Shown: piece after piece, positions 47,259 to 58,530 of the stretch
Layout of the letters: each line of letters opens with the position of its first letter
How positions within the stretch are numbered: the first letter of the stretch is position 1
Source: Chlorops oryzae
Lineage: Eukaryota; Arthropoda; Insecta; Diptera; Chloropidae
DNA: 64,000 nucleotides
NCBI GenBank assembly: GCA_020466095.1
Contig: CM035806.1
Location: 130,892,422 to 130,956,421, forward strand
Direction: 5' to 3'
The notes under the pieces: model-generated
The model's database searches: none
Told to the model about the DNA's origin: nothing
Seen by the model: only the letters and a program-made list of their open reading frames with translations
Position numbers and translations under genes: made by a program

Positions 47259-47272
47259 AGAAACGAGTGCTT

Positions 47273-50224
47273 TAACTTCAATGTATTAAATTGATACATA
47301 AAATTTTTCGGTAACTAAAGTGTTAAGAAGAATCGCTTTTTATGGTCTAAACGAACATTGTATCAAAAAAAAAAAGAAAAAACAAAATTGCTATTAAAAT
47401 TTGTTTCCTTCATTTTTCGGTTTACTCTTATTAAACGCAATAGGCCAAACATGTCCAACGTTCGTTGTCACGTCCTTCAAACGGATTTTTCAAAGTCAAA
47501 CACAATCACGCAATGACAGCGCACTCGACAAGCGAACATTTCGCTTCGATATTTTTGAATATTTTTGGATATTTTCACCAAAGACAGTATACAATTGGAT
47601 ACATATAATCTACAAATGAGCAAGTATATAAGTACATAAGTATGTGTGCATGTATGCATGATGCGAATATAGTCTCCCAGCTGTTTTCCATTCTGAAGAA
47701 ATTCATTCCACCTGGAGTACGCATGTGCGCGCCGAGAGTGAAAGTCTCGATGGTCTCGGGCTTGAAGCGGTTTAGGTCTTCGTAAATAAAAATTGAACTT
47801 TTTTTGGTAATTACACCTTTGCACGTAACATACATTCATACACATACATACATACATGCATGCATACGATCTATCTGTATGTTATGTATAAATTTAAAAA
47901 AAAAACTCGTCACATTGATGGGAAGCGGCGTCTTCTTTGCTTCATTTCGTTTGCTAGTTCTCAATGAGGTGAATGCACTTGATTTTCGGTCTGAGAGAAA
48001 TTTCTCAAAATGACAATCGCAACCGATTTTGAGAACGAAACAGTGGCGTCCAGATGACATATGTATGTACATACCACCTATCCCTTGATGTGGAGCAATT
48101 CGGTTTGATTACTTTGAATATTTTTTTTTTTGTTTTTTTAGTTTATCTACTGCTAAAGAAAAATTGAAATGATTGCGGTGTGGAAGGGGAATGAGGGGGG
48201 TCACAGCGTAAATTCATATTAACCTTTAAGTCAGGCTTCAATGGTTCGAAAGCTGGCTTCAAAAAAATACTTCTAAAAGTACTTATGCATTTGAACTTCC
48301 TTTCAAAAAATACTGACAACACCACTGTTGCCAGTTTCTTAGGGGAATATGATATTCAAAAGAAGACAAAAATTCCCTAATAAAAAATATTTAATTTTGA
48401 AATCTTCTAAAAACAAAAACTTGGTCGCATAAGTTCCCATAAACAATTCTTCGAACACTGTTCTGCCCTTAGACTCCACTAAAGATTTTAAATGTTTTTT
48501 TTTTTTTTTTTTTATTTAGGGGAGATTCCCCTAAACTGGCAAGAGTGGACTACACTCATAAGGTTTTTTCAACTTAATATTGTTTTTTATTTGTTTTTGG
48601 TCTGTGTGTCTGAGTTTTTTTTTTCAAGCTTAGCCCACAAACTCCATTTGGCCGACACAGCTCTTGAATGAATGAGACATGGTCAGGGGCGCTCGTTAGG
48701 TAAAGTCCGTCCAAATGTTGTGAATCTAAACTAATTGTAAGCAAATCAATGATATTAATCAGAAAGCCAGATCGACCGCGAGAGTAAAGATAAGAGAGAG
48801 AGGAGAGAGAGAGACTGGAGTCTAAGCCACAGCCACGGCTCAATCACCTCGCAGCTTATTTCACAGCATTTCAAAACACCGAAACGAGGTTTTTTGTTAA
48901 AAATTTTTGGCTAAAATCAAAAAGCCATCAAACGAGCCAACAAAAAGAAAAAAATCCCCTACAAAATCAATTAATTGAACTTAATTCACTTTTCGTGCTT
49001 ACGTTTTTTTTATCGGTTTTTGTTTTTTCAATTTTTTTCAATTTGTTTTTATTTCACAATCTTTGCGCGAAAGCGGAAAGCGTTTTCCGAACTTCTCGTC
49101 TATGTCTCTTTTGTACACCGGTTCGATAAGAACTGTGCCCCAATGCGAGCGGCGAGTTAAATATACGCGTCAGAAATTTCACTATTTGCTGGATATTTAC
49201 TTCATCGTTTGGGCGCATAGCGAAAGGCGATTAACTCGACTCGCATAAAATCGTAGTCGTTGCAAAATGCGAAATGTTAAGTCACGGTGATCCGAAAGGA
49301 GAAAAGAATTCAATCACCATGATATGGGTGATTTTTTGTTATTGTTATTGTTATTGTTATTGAAGGTCTGAAGATGAGGAAGATAATAAGCTACGTTTTT
49401 ATTGTGGATATCGCGTCTCGTTTAAGCTAAAGTCGACTTTGAAGGTTTTTGCTCAAAAATGCAACAATACTCGTCGAAGCCAAAATTTATTGTGTACGCA
49501 CCATTGTGTTCGTGAAACGAGAGCAACAAGACAAAAGCCGAAAAAAAAGAAGGCAAGACGACTCAAGCAGTGGTAGCACCATAACGAGCTGCTGCTGAGG
49601 GGATTTGTGGCAGGCAACGTTGAGGCAGGCAGCGGACAGGATGTGTTCGCTGCGTGCATGATGAAATGTTTGGTAAAATGAGCGAAAGAGCAAATTATTC
49701 GGGAAGACGCCGGCTGACTGTTCGATTCCATACAACGTTACGCTCACAAGCATGTTTCCACGCGTTCCACATTCAAGGTGACCTTTCGAGCAACGCTCAT
49801 ATATTTATATTATATATTTTATTACTTTTTTTTTAACTTTTTTTATTGACTTTGGTTTTGTATTCATATTGTTTGGATACTTGTTGGATCACAACTGACG
49901 TAAGGCATTGCTGTAAAAGTAGAAGGAAACTCACATTGGTTGAAGGTCGAAAGATATACCGTTATTCAAAATTTTTACCGCTTTGTATGGAAGTTATGGA
50001 AAATGTTAAGGAAATGCGCATAATTAACCGGTGAATTCAGTTAATGAAATTGAATTTCACATAGATATCATTCTTAAAGAATTTATAGTGTGTCAATCAA
50101 TTAACCGGGACGCCCGGAAGTCAATTAAGCGGGAAAGAGATCTCAAAACCTGCCCCGACCAGTAGGTATGTTTGATGAAGAAGTGTGTATGAATTCCTTT
50201 GGGGAAACACTAAACCTTTAGAAA
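47273..50224. other. Non-coding stretch with one exon-like segment
   Basis: Poly-T runs at 48120 and 48496-48513, a TATTGT hexamer array at 49338-49362 and a short GAGA tract near 48790-48815. Apart from 47674-47781 no coding signal stands out. Confidence 0.5.
47674..47781 (-). pseudogene. Isolated exon-like coding segment
   Basis: The frame encoding FKPETIETFTLGAHMRTPGG and MNFFRMENSWE uses mostly C or G at third positions, unlike the surrounding AT-rich DNA. It is preceded on the minus strand by a T-rich run, but no convincing acceptor or donor bounds it, and the frame continues into TACATA-rich sequence. I do not recognise the protein. It may be a remnant of a host gene exon or a gene fragment moved here by a repeat; chance is not excluded. 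Confidence 0.3.
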
Positions 50225-50822
50225 CTGAAAATATTTTTTTCGGAAAGTTCATCAGAACTTTTGAATCGCTTGTTCCGCTTTTTGGTTATTCCAATAATGG
50301 GTGAGTCACGTGTCGCTTTGTCGAATCGGGCGGCTTTGGCTTCGCTGATGATGAACGATGACGATGACGCAGTCGCATCGTAAGTTGTGTGAAAATGCGC
50401 ATAATTTCAATCGGAATTTCGTTAAGGAATTTCTACATTTCGATAGAAGAAGATGTTTGTATAATTCGGGAAATTGTAATTGGAATATGAAAATATTTTT
50501 TTCGCGAAAAGTTCATCAGAACTTTTGAATCCGCTTGTTCCTCTTTTCGGTTATTCCAATTTTAATTTGTTGGTTGAGTCACGTGCATCGCTTTGTCGTA
50601 TCGGCTGTTTGGCCTTCGCTGATGATGAACGATGACGATGACGCAGTCGCATCGTAAGTTGTGTGAAAATGCAATTTCATCAATTTCTGTTGGAATTTCT
50701 ACTTTCGAAGAAGAAGATTTTGTTATTCGGAAATTGTATTGGAATATGTATTTCGCAAAATCCGACGACCGCTTGTCCTACATCAATTTAATTTGTTGGT
50801 TGAGATGGCACTGCTTGCGTTG
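50225..50822. repeat. Near-tandem repeat, about 265-bp unit
   Basis: Three successive versions share AAAGTTCATCAGAACTTTTG, GATGATGAACGATGACGATG and GCATCGTAAGTTGTGTG. Unit 2 (from about 50495) closely follows unit 1, and unit 3 (from about 50740) is partial. The copies differ mainly by single inserted or deleted bases rather than substitutions, which is unusual for an old minisatellite. Confidence 0.65.
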
Positions 50823-50865
50823 AAACTTTGGCCTAATCTGATGAAATGCATGTGATACAGCTCAC

Positions 50866-51051
50866 CCTTCGTTCGCCATAGTTGTGCCGTACTTCGTATT
50901 GCTCCTGTACATATGTAACTATCATGAGAGACGAATGGAACAGATTGATGAGAGATCACTGCAGGAGAGAGACTTGTAGATCGAGAAATTCTCTTCGCTC
51001 ACCCTTCGTTCGCCTGTTGGCCTATTGTATTGCTCCTTTAAAAGAAACTAC

Positions 51052-51052
<1 letters not shown>
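50866..51052. repeat. Duplicated segment before the GA tract
   Basis: GCTCACCCTTCGTTCGCC starts two related units, at about 50861 and 50997. Each leads through GTATTGCTCCT to ACTATCATGAGAGA or ACTACATGAGAGA. The second runs directly into the GA microsatellite. Confidence 0.55.
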
Positions 51053-51108
<56 letters not shown>

Positions 51109-51126
51109 CGAGAGAAAGAGAGAGAC

Positions 51127-51191
<65 letters not shown>

Positions 51192-51432
51192 CAGAGAGAG
51201 AGAGAGCAAGAGAGAGAGACAGAGAGAGAGACGAGAGAGAGAGACAGAGAGAGAGACAGAGAGAGAGAGACAGAGAGAGAGACAGAGAGAGAGACAGAGA
51301 GAGAGACAGAGAGAGAGACAGAGAGAGAGAAGAGAGAGAGACAGAGAGAGAGACAGAGAGAGAGACAGAGAGAGAGAGACAGAAGAGAGAGACAGAGAGA
51401 GAGAGAGAGACAGACAGAGAGAGAGAGAGAGA
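51053..51432. repeat. (GA)n tract with periodic CAGAGAGAGA units
   Basis: About 380 bp of GA, the middle part organised as 10-bp units of GACAGAGAGA. It produces long Arg/Glu and Leu/Ser frames that are not proteins. Confidence 0.95.
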
Positions 51433-51495
51433 ATAATATCTCAATTCTTTTCTTCAAGGAATCAATGTCATACCCATTAATAAGTTTCATGATAT

Positions 51496-52298
51496 CCCAG
51501 CAGGAAAAGTCATCCTGATGCTGTCACTGTGACATTTTACCATCATGGAACTCAAAAACTTCTCTTCTCTTTGCCTCTATCGAACATGTTGAAAATTCAA
51601 ATAAATGATAATGATATCCTTAAAGTTTTGCTATTTCTTTTGCCTTACTCCATTAATGAGAATCTCGTTTTATCAATTACTGTTCACCAGTCCGCAGACC
51701 CTTCAGTACGAACAATCACAATTAGTCTTTTTTCATGAATGAATTCATGGGTTGAAGATAACTAGTGAATTCATATACATAGCAGATGTAATGGAGCAGG
51801 TAATGAAAATTCAATTCATTTGCCCTATTTTGTAGTGAATAATAGCTAGTGAGCTAGCTAGTGAGCTAGCTAGTGAAATGTAGCCACTACATCGATATCA
51901 GCAGTTACCCATGAATTATCTTATTAAGGGTAATCTATAGAGTATGCAAATCATTACCGCCAATGACATCCCCGTGTTATATTCATGAGTGCAATGAATT
52001 GCCAGTAATCTAGTATCTTTATCGGTAACCAGTGGTAGTAACTGGTAACCAATGAACTCACTAGTCTATCGTGGGTGAGCCAAACTGAAGGGGAATTGAT
52101 CTTGAACCTTCCAATTTCATCTAGGCTGTAGCTCATAATCGTGAACACAATCGGATATAAGTATTTGAAATAAGCAGCAAGAAGCAAGAAAATCAACGAC
52201 TCCTTCTACGATGGCATGCTGTACACCGTCATCTCTAAGTACATCATCGATGACATAATTGATGAGTCCATCATGTTGCCAGACATTTACCAGCTGGG
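51496..52298. mobile_element. CCCAGC-end element, copy B
   Basis: Starts CCCAGCAGGAAAAGTCATCC and ends GACATTTACCAGCTGGG, with AT on both sides. The centre holds tandem CTAGTGAGCTAG words (51845-51880) and ACTAGTGAATTCATG palindromes. The internal word AATGACATCCCCGTGTTA is shared with copies C and D in slightly changed form. Non-coding. Confidence 0.62.
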
Positions 52299-52495
52299 AT
52301 GTGGAATGATTGTGTGTCTGTATTTTTCATGTTGAATGCACTAATTAATTTGATTTCCCTCTCGTTGAGTTCATTTCCTCGTTTCAGTCATGACATGACA
52401 CTCACAAATTCGAATTCCATCAAAACGTATAATGAATCGAAATTTAATTCATATACATAGTTCTCTCTGTTTCGCTCTCTCTCGGAATACAGTTT

Positions 52496-52799
52496 CCCAG
52501 CGGGAAGTTTGTTCTTCGATTACCTTATTCGTCGAGGAATTCTTCGATGAAAGGGTCATAGGAGAATGCTTCGAAGAAAAAGGTAAGGGAAGCGGAAAAA
52601 TTATTGCTCACATAGTCGTCGTAGACTTTTTGATGAGGGGTTCGTCATAGAATTCTTCAACAAAGAAGTAAGCGAAAGAGGTAACGAACGAATTTTCAAT
52701 GACATCGCCGTGTTAATTTTCATCGACGCGGGTAAGTGGTAGACATATGTTGTATCGATTACCTCGCTCGTTTACCAATGTCTACCTTTTCCCGCTGGG
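52496..52799. mobile_element. CCCAGC-end element, copy C
   Basis: 304 bp from CCCAGCGGGAAGTTTG to CCTTTTCCCGCTGGG, flanked by TT on both sides. Rich in TTCTTCGATGAA and GAAGAAAAAGGTAAGG words. Copy D at 58076 appears to differ by a single base. Confidence 0.72.
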
Positions 52800-52858
52800 T
52801 TAGTAACTTTTGTTTTATATTTTTTATTTTTTTTTCGCAGTTATTTGTAAACAATAAT

Positions 52859-53011
52859 GTGCCCTTTTACATTAGGGCAACTATTGCCGGCAATTTTTTG
52901 GTTTATTGGCGATACGAAGCGCGGGGATGTAGGGAAACTACCCCTCCGCACTTCGTCTCGCCCATAAACCAAAAAATTGCCGGCAATAGTCGCTCTAATG
53001 TAAAAGGGCAC
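52859..53011. mobile_element. Palindromic MITE, 153 bp
   Basis: About 62 bp from GTGCCCTTTTACATTAG inward are mirrored at the right end. The shared core is ATTGCCGGCAATTTTTTGG. The loop is about 30 bp. AAT lies on both flanks. Non-coding; frames read nearly the same on both strands because of the palindrome. Confidence 0.7.
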
Positions 53012-53182
53012 AATACAGCGCATGGATATTGTGTGAGTTCAGTCTAGGGAGATTTCATGGCTTTGCACAATGGGACGAAAACGCAAGGTTGCGGCATATA
53101 TTTTTTAGAATTCTTCTAGCTTTGCCAACATTATTACACAAAATATCACTCACAACACAAAGATCACAAAAAAAAAAAAACA

Positions 53183-53698
53183 CAAAGTAGGAGTTTACAG
53201 TCAGGCGATCCTGCCAATACAGCACTCGACACCGATAAAGGGTAAGGGTAAGGTAATATATGTTTGAATATTTTTTTAAACAGGCTCCCAATTCATTAAT
53301 AAAATGTATTCCTGAGATTTTCGAGACCATAAGAGGCCTCATACGCCGACTTTTGTTCAATTAGTTTATAAACATCTCCCTATTGCCACTCTCACTTGTT
53401 AAATTATTCGAAATTTACCCAATGGCTTAAATATAAGCTCAAATTCCTAATTTTATTCAAATATCTCGAAAAGTTCTCATTTTAGGAAAGTTTTTGCGAA
53501 TTTTGTGGCAGACCCTAGTACTGGCGGTACCCCAAAAAATCTGATCGGGTCCATTCTCGAACATGTTCTTACTCATGTCGCCGTTAGCACGCATACCAAA
53601 TATTGTCAAGATAGCTCAACTCCTTCGATAAAAAAACTGTATACAGACAGACGGACAGACAGACGGACAGACAGACGGACGGACATGTCTAAATCGAA
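53183..53698 (-). mobile_element. Truncated DINE-1-like element, type H2
   Basis: A degraded CAGGCGATCCTG palindrome, H2 blocks, then the GACA/GACG microsatellite (53645-53685) and ACATGTCTAAATCGA, where it stops at the boundary with the GACTTTAAAGTC block. The terminal hairpin end is missing. Confidence 0.6.
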
Positions 53699-53702
53699 CC
53701 CA

Positions 53703-54165
53703 AGCAGCAAAATAGAGCGATTCGACCAGCAGCAAGTCGAATCGACCTATTTTGGTTGAAAATACCCTATTTCTGACCTATTTTCCGGCCTTAAATATGA
53801 CCTAACTTAAAAGTCCGTTTCGAAGGTCCAAATTACCTCTATTCTACCTATTTCATGACTTCAAAGTCGCTTCGACTTCCAAGTCGATTTTTGGTCGAAA
53901 ATAGGTAAAAAAATCCCTATTGAGTGACTTAAAATTGACTTAACTTTGAATTCCAAATTAGGTAATTTTTCAAGGCAAACAGACCAATTTTTTGACTAAA
54001 ATTCGACTTTAAAGTCCGTTTGACTTATAGGGCGAAATAGGGTCAAAAGTTGACTTATTTTGTTGCATGCTTCGACTTCAAAGTCGAGCGGACTTGATTT
54101 TTGGACTTCATAGTCGGTTTGACTTTAAAGTCGAAATAGGTCAAAATAGGTCGAGCTCCGCCATG
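53703..54165. repeat. Block of GACTTTAAAGTC palindromes and AAATAGGTC words
   Basis: At least ten copies of GACTTYAAAGTC or GTCGAAATAGG-type words on both strands. AAGCAGCAAAATAG at 53704 is roughly inverse to TATTTTGTTGCATGCTT at 54056-54072, a possible terminal repeat of about 370 bp, but words continue to about 54165. It interrupts an H2 element. No coding and no clear target duplication. Confidence 0.55.
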
Positions 54166-55976
54166 TTTTTCGAATGGCAAATTGAGAATTATTCTTCTGC
54201 ATATGTTTTTTCTTTAAGAAAAACAATTTTTTTCAAGCAATATTTATTTAATTTCCATCAATGAGAAAGCCCCTTAAAAATGAAGAAGTAGAAGGAACAC
54301 TTTCACGAAAAATCTCAGCGGGCATATGTTTTTGGGACTTATTAAGCGCAAAATAATTTTTAATGAAGTCCATATTTTATTTATTATTTATTTCTTAAGA
54401 CACACGAAGAAGAAAATCTCTCGTTCATTTCTGCTTTCGAGTAATACGAATGACTGAGTAAGATATTATGTGCGCTTCAGAAAGACCGGAAAATTTAATA
54501 TATCTGCTGTCTTAATATTAAATTATACAAGGAGCAAAACAAAACCTAAGTTTTTATACCCGACACACTCAAGGTCCACGCCCTGAACCAGTCGAAATGG
54601 ACCATACGAAATGTATGTATATAAAAATGATCAGCGTCACCAGGAGATTCGATGTAGCCAACTAGACACTTTGGGCCCCGGGACAAAAAAATTTATTTTG
54701 AAATCTTTTATTTAAACTTGCTCTCCGGGTAGGGCCCGGCCCCCTCGAATGCGGGGTCCGACGCAGATTTTCCCTCTAGTTGCGCGACTGCACCTATGTC
54801 CGTGTACAGTTTTCTTATCATCTTATCATTTTCTATTAAGGGTCTGTTGAAAATACATCAGTAATTGCTCCAAAATCAGAGTTTTGAAAATATTTTGATA
54901 AAGTTTGACATGTACACGTTTTTAGGCTCGTGAATACACATTTCATAAGGCAATTGAGCAGATGTAGGCTTCTGAGACCCCTCTATGGTCTTGGAAATCT
55001 GGGATACTTTTAATGTTCGTGATCTTGATGCGGGCAAAAAGTTCTTCATCTTAAGTGTCCGCATATGAGAGGTTTGACTGCATCTTGTACATAAATATAA
55101 AATTTTCAAACGTAAATAAATAAAATTTCGTATTTCCTTCGATACACACATACATATATAGGCACATATAATATATATAAGTATATATGTATGTGCTTCT
55201 TAAAACAAATTGGCCATATTTATGGGACGAGTTCCACGACCACAAATTCAGTTCTTTCGCAAATTCTTCCATGCGAATAGGCGTCGAAGCTAAATTAGTG
55301 CACCAATTAATTTCATCGTCTAGCTCGACATATCAAAACATGGCTTCATCGACTTCAGCTTTCTTACTTATTTTTGTATGAAGCTTATCATTTTTTACAC
55401 AGAGAGCTGGAGAGAGCCTTTTAAATTTTAACTTTATATGTTAATGATAAAAATACACGAAAAATAATTCATTAAGGGAAATAATGCATAAGAAACGCCG
55501 TTGAATAGTTGAATTTAAACTAGCGCAGATTTTTTTACGTAATGGGCTCCTATCCGGAGCATACTAAAATTCTTTGGACAAGGATAATTCGATTTTTAGG
55601 ATCTTGGCTGTATTTTAAAGGACATTCCGCTTAAAATGATTTAGGAATGTTTATTGTTAAATTTTTTTACCATGCAGCTGAAAACTTTTTGTTCAACTAA
55701 GCGAGAAGAAGATTCATTTTTGAATACGATTCAATTATGCGGGACTATGTCGCGCCATCTAGTATTCGACAGCAAGGCAATCGCCTACTAAAAGGTTCAC
55801 TTTTATGATTTTAGCTTGTTTTAAAGCCATTTCGTCCAATACATACGACGTTATAAATCACAAACTACTTCCAGTCGGTCCGAATTTGTGACAAAATGTC
55901 TCCAATGAGTACTAAAATCGTAGAAAGTAGATCCTGGAAGCGTGGAAAGCTAGCTATTAATGCTCGACCTATTTGG
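54166..55976. other. Non-coding stretch with H2 start fragment
   Basis: A truncated type-H2 start (TATACCCGACACACTC to GGAGATTCGATGTAG, about 54555-54655) is the only recognised repeat. TACATATA-rich sequence lies near 55150-55195. No gene is supported. Confidence 0.5.
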
Positions 55977-56934
55977 AAAGTTGGATATTAGTAGCCAAAT
56001 AATTTGGAAATACAGCTGTTTGGAGGTAGTCTTTGCTAAGTATAACCGAAGTCACCAACCTTTTCCCAGTATATAAAGAGTATTCCAAAGCAAAGCAAAG
56101 AGTATATAATCTAAAGAGTTCCCATAAGTGTAAAAAAATGGGATTTATCGTTAGGCTCTCATGTACAGTGATGCCACTCGCTCAAAAAATAATGTATCAA
56201 AATAATTTTTCAACGGTATTAAAAAGTATCACCATATCCTAAGGAAAGTATCAAAAGTGTATTTTGATAACGCCGATGAAAATGTCCATAAAAAATTGAG
56301 AAAACTCTACTAAAATAAGAAATGGAAACTCTTTACTTTCTTCCGGGCGCATAAGAAATTGAAAAAACTTCAAATATCAATGTTAAAATATAAGTCTTCA
56401 TTTTCACAATTTTAAGAGATAATAAAAAAAAAGGAACTAAATCAGCTATACTTATGCTAACAAACATAGCAAACGGGCTTAAAATACACATATGAACATA
56501 CTTCAATTGAAGGTGTAGGCACTAGGACAACAACTGCAAATCAAAAAACAAAACACAGATCAGTGATATTAAACGAAATGGGAATGTCAAAATCCGTTTA
56601 GTTCTAATCAAGGTGTATTTAACAAGGTTATATCAATATTACAACAAGAACAACAAATCTGAAACTAAACTGTCAAATTATATGAAATTTTTAGACTTTT
56701 TAGTTTCTTTGCAACAACAAAGCAATGTGTTTTTTTTAGATTTGTGTTTTTCATATTTGAAACGTTTCCCAAAATTTCCTCAATGTCATCGATTATCTTT
56801 ACGTTTTTGTCAAATGCAAGTATTTTCCATTGATTAAGAATTTTTTCATTATAGCCCTCAAAACAAAAAAGGTATCAAATTCAGAAAAAAAGTATCTCCG
56901 TATCATTTGGAAAAAAAATATCACTTTTGATACA
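55977..56934. repeat. Left arm of second large inverted repeat
   Basis: The 958-bp arm is the reverse complement of 57264-58530 without its 304-bp insertion. The arms run from AAAGTTGGATATTAGTAGCC inward to ATCACTTTTGATACAATT. Words like GTATCAAAAG and TTTTGATAC recur within the arm. The spacer is about 330 bp. No long coding frame. Confidence 0.82.
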
Positions 56935-57263
56935 ATTCAGGTTTCCATGTCCCATGAAATTCGTTTGTTCGCGGCAATTCATGGAAGTATTAGCAGTGAA
57001 TAAACTTTTTCAACCTACCATTTGTAATATCAACGACCAAAAATATTAACACTCAATAAAATATATCAACCATTTTTTGCAATATTAACCATCGAAAATT
57101 TTACAAATGAACCAATTTTTCAAAGACATATTTGTGGAAGGAACAACTATATTAATTGAAACCCGAATTGATTTTCAAATAATTTGTCCATTTCTTAAAA
57201 TAACTATGTTCCACATGTTCCATAACAAAAATTTTAGATCGAAAACAGTGTTGCCAAACTGAT

Positions 57264-58530
57264 ACAATTGTATCAAAAGTGATATTTTTTTTCCAAATGA
57301 TACGGAGATACTTTTTTTCTGAATTTGATACCTTTTTTGTTTTGAGGGCTATAATGAAAAAATTCTTAATCAATGGAAAATACTTGCATTTGACAAAAAC
57401 GTAAAGATAATCGATGACATTGAGGATATTTTGGGAAACGTTTCAAATATGAAAAACACAAATCTAAAACAAACTCATTGCTTTGTTGCTGCAAAGAAAC
57501 TAAAAAGTCTAAAAGTTTCATATAATTTGACAGTTTAGTTTCAGATTTGTTGTTCTTGTTGTAATATTGATATCACCTTGTTAAATACACCTTGATTAGA
57601 ACTAAACGGATTTCGACATTCCCATTTCGTTTAATATCACTGATCTGTGTTTTGTTTTTTGATTTGCAGTTGTTGTCCTAGTGCCTACACCTTCAATTGA
57701 AGTATGTTCATATGTGTATTTTAAGTGTATGCTATGTTTGTTAGCATAAGTATAGCTGATTTAGTTCCTTTTTTTTTATTATCTTTTAAAATTGTGAAAA
57801 TGAAGACTTATATTTTAACATTGATATTTGAAGTTTTTTCAATTTCTTATGCGCCCGGAAGAAAGTAAAGAGTTTCCATTTCTTATTTTAGTAGAGTTTT
57901 CTCAATTTTTTATGGACATTTTCATCGGCGTTATCAAAATACACTTTTGATACTTTCCTTAGGATATGGTGATACTTTTTAATACCGTTGAAAAATTATT
58001 TTGATACATCATTTTTTGAGCGAGTGGTATCACTGTACATGAGAGCCTAACGATAAAACCCATTTTTTTACACTTCCCAGCGGGAAGTTTGTTCTTCGAT
58101 TACCTTATTCGTCGAGGAATTCTTCGATGAAAGGGTCATAGGAAAATGCTTCGAAGAAAAAGGTAAGGGAAGCGGAAAAATTATTGCTCACATAGTCGTC
58201 GTAGACTTTTTGATGAGGGGTTCGTCATAGAATTCTTCAACAAAGAAGTAAGCGAAAGAGGTAACGAACGAATTTTCAATGACATCGCCGTGTTAATTTT
58301 CATCGACGCGGGTAAGTGGTAGACATATGTTGTATCGATTACCTCGCTCGTTTACCAATGTCTACCTTTTCCCGCTGGGTTATGGGAACTCTTTAGATTA
58401 TATACTCTTTGCTTTGCTTTGGAATACTCTTTATATACTGGGAGAAGGTTGGTGACTTCGGTTATACTTAGCAAAGACTTCCTCCAAACAGCCGTATTTC
58501 CAAATTAATTGGCTACTAATAACCAACTTT
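57264..58530. repeat. Right arm of second large inverted repeat
   Basis: Reverse complement of 55977-56934, interrupted at 58076-58379 by CCCAGC element copy D. Outward similarity ends at AACCAACTTT, beyond which a related GGCTACTAATAGCC unit is repeated once (58554). Confidence 0.82.
58076..58379. mobile_element. CCCAGC-end element, copy D
   Basis: 304 bp, nearly identical to copy C, flanked by TT. The left arm of the inverted repeat shows the uninterrupted site ACACTTATGGG (inverse at 56123-56133), so this insertion duplicated only TT. Confidence 0.8.

Noticed and set aside
51022..51490. Three long frames of Arg/Glu or Leu/Ser repeats
   Set aside because: Direct translation of the GA microsatellite on both strands.
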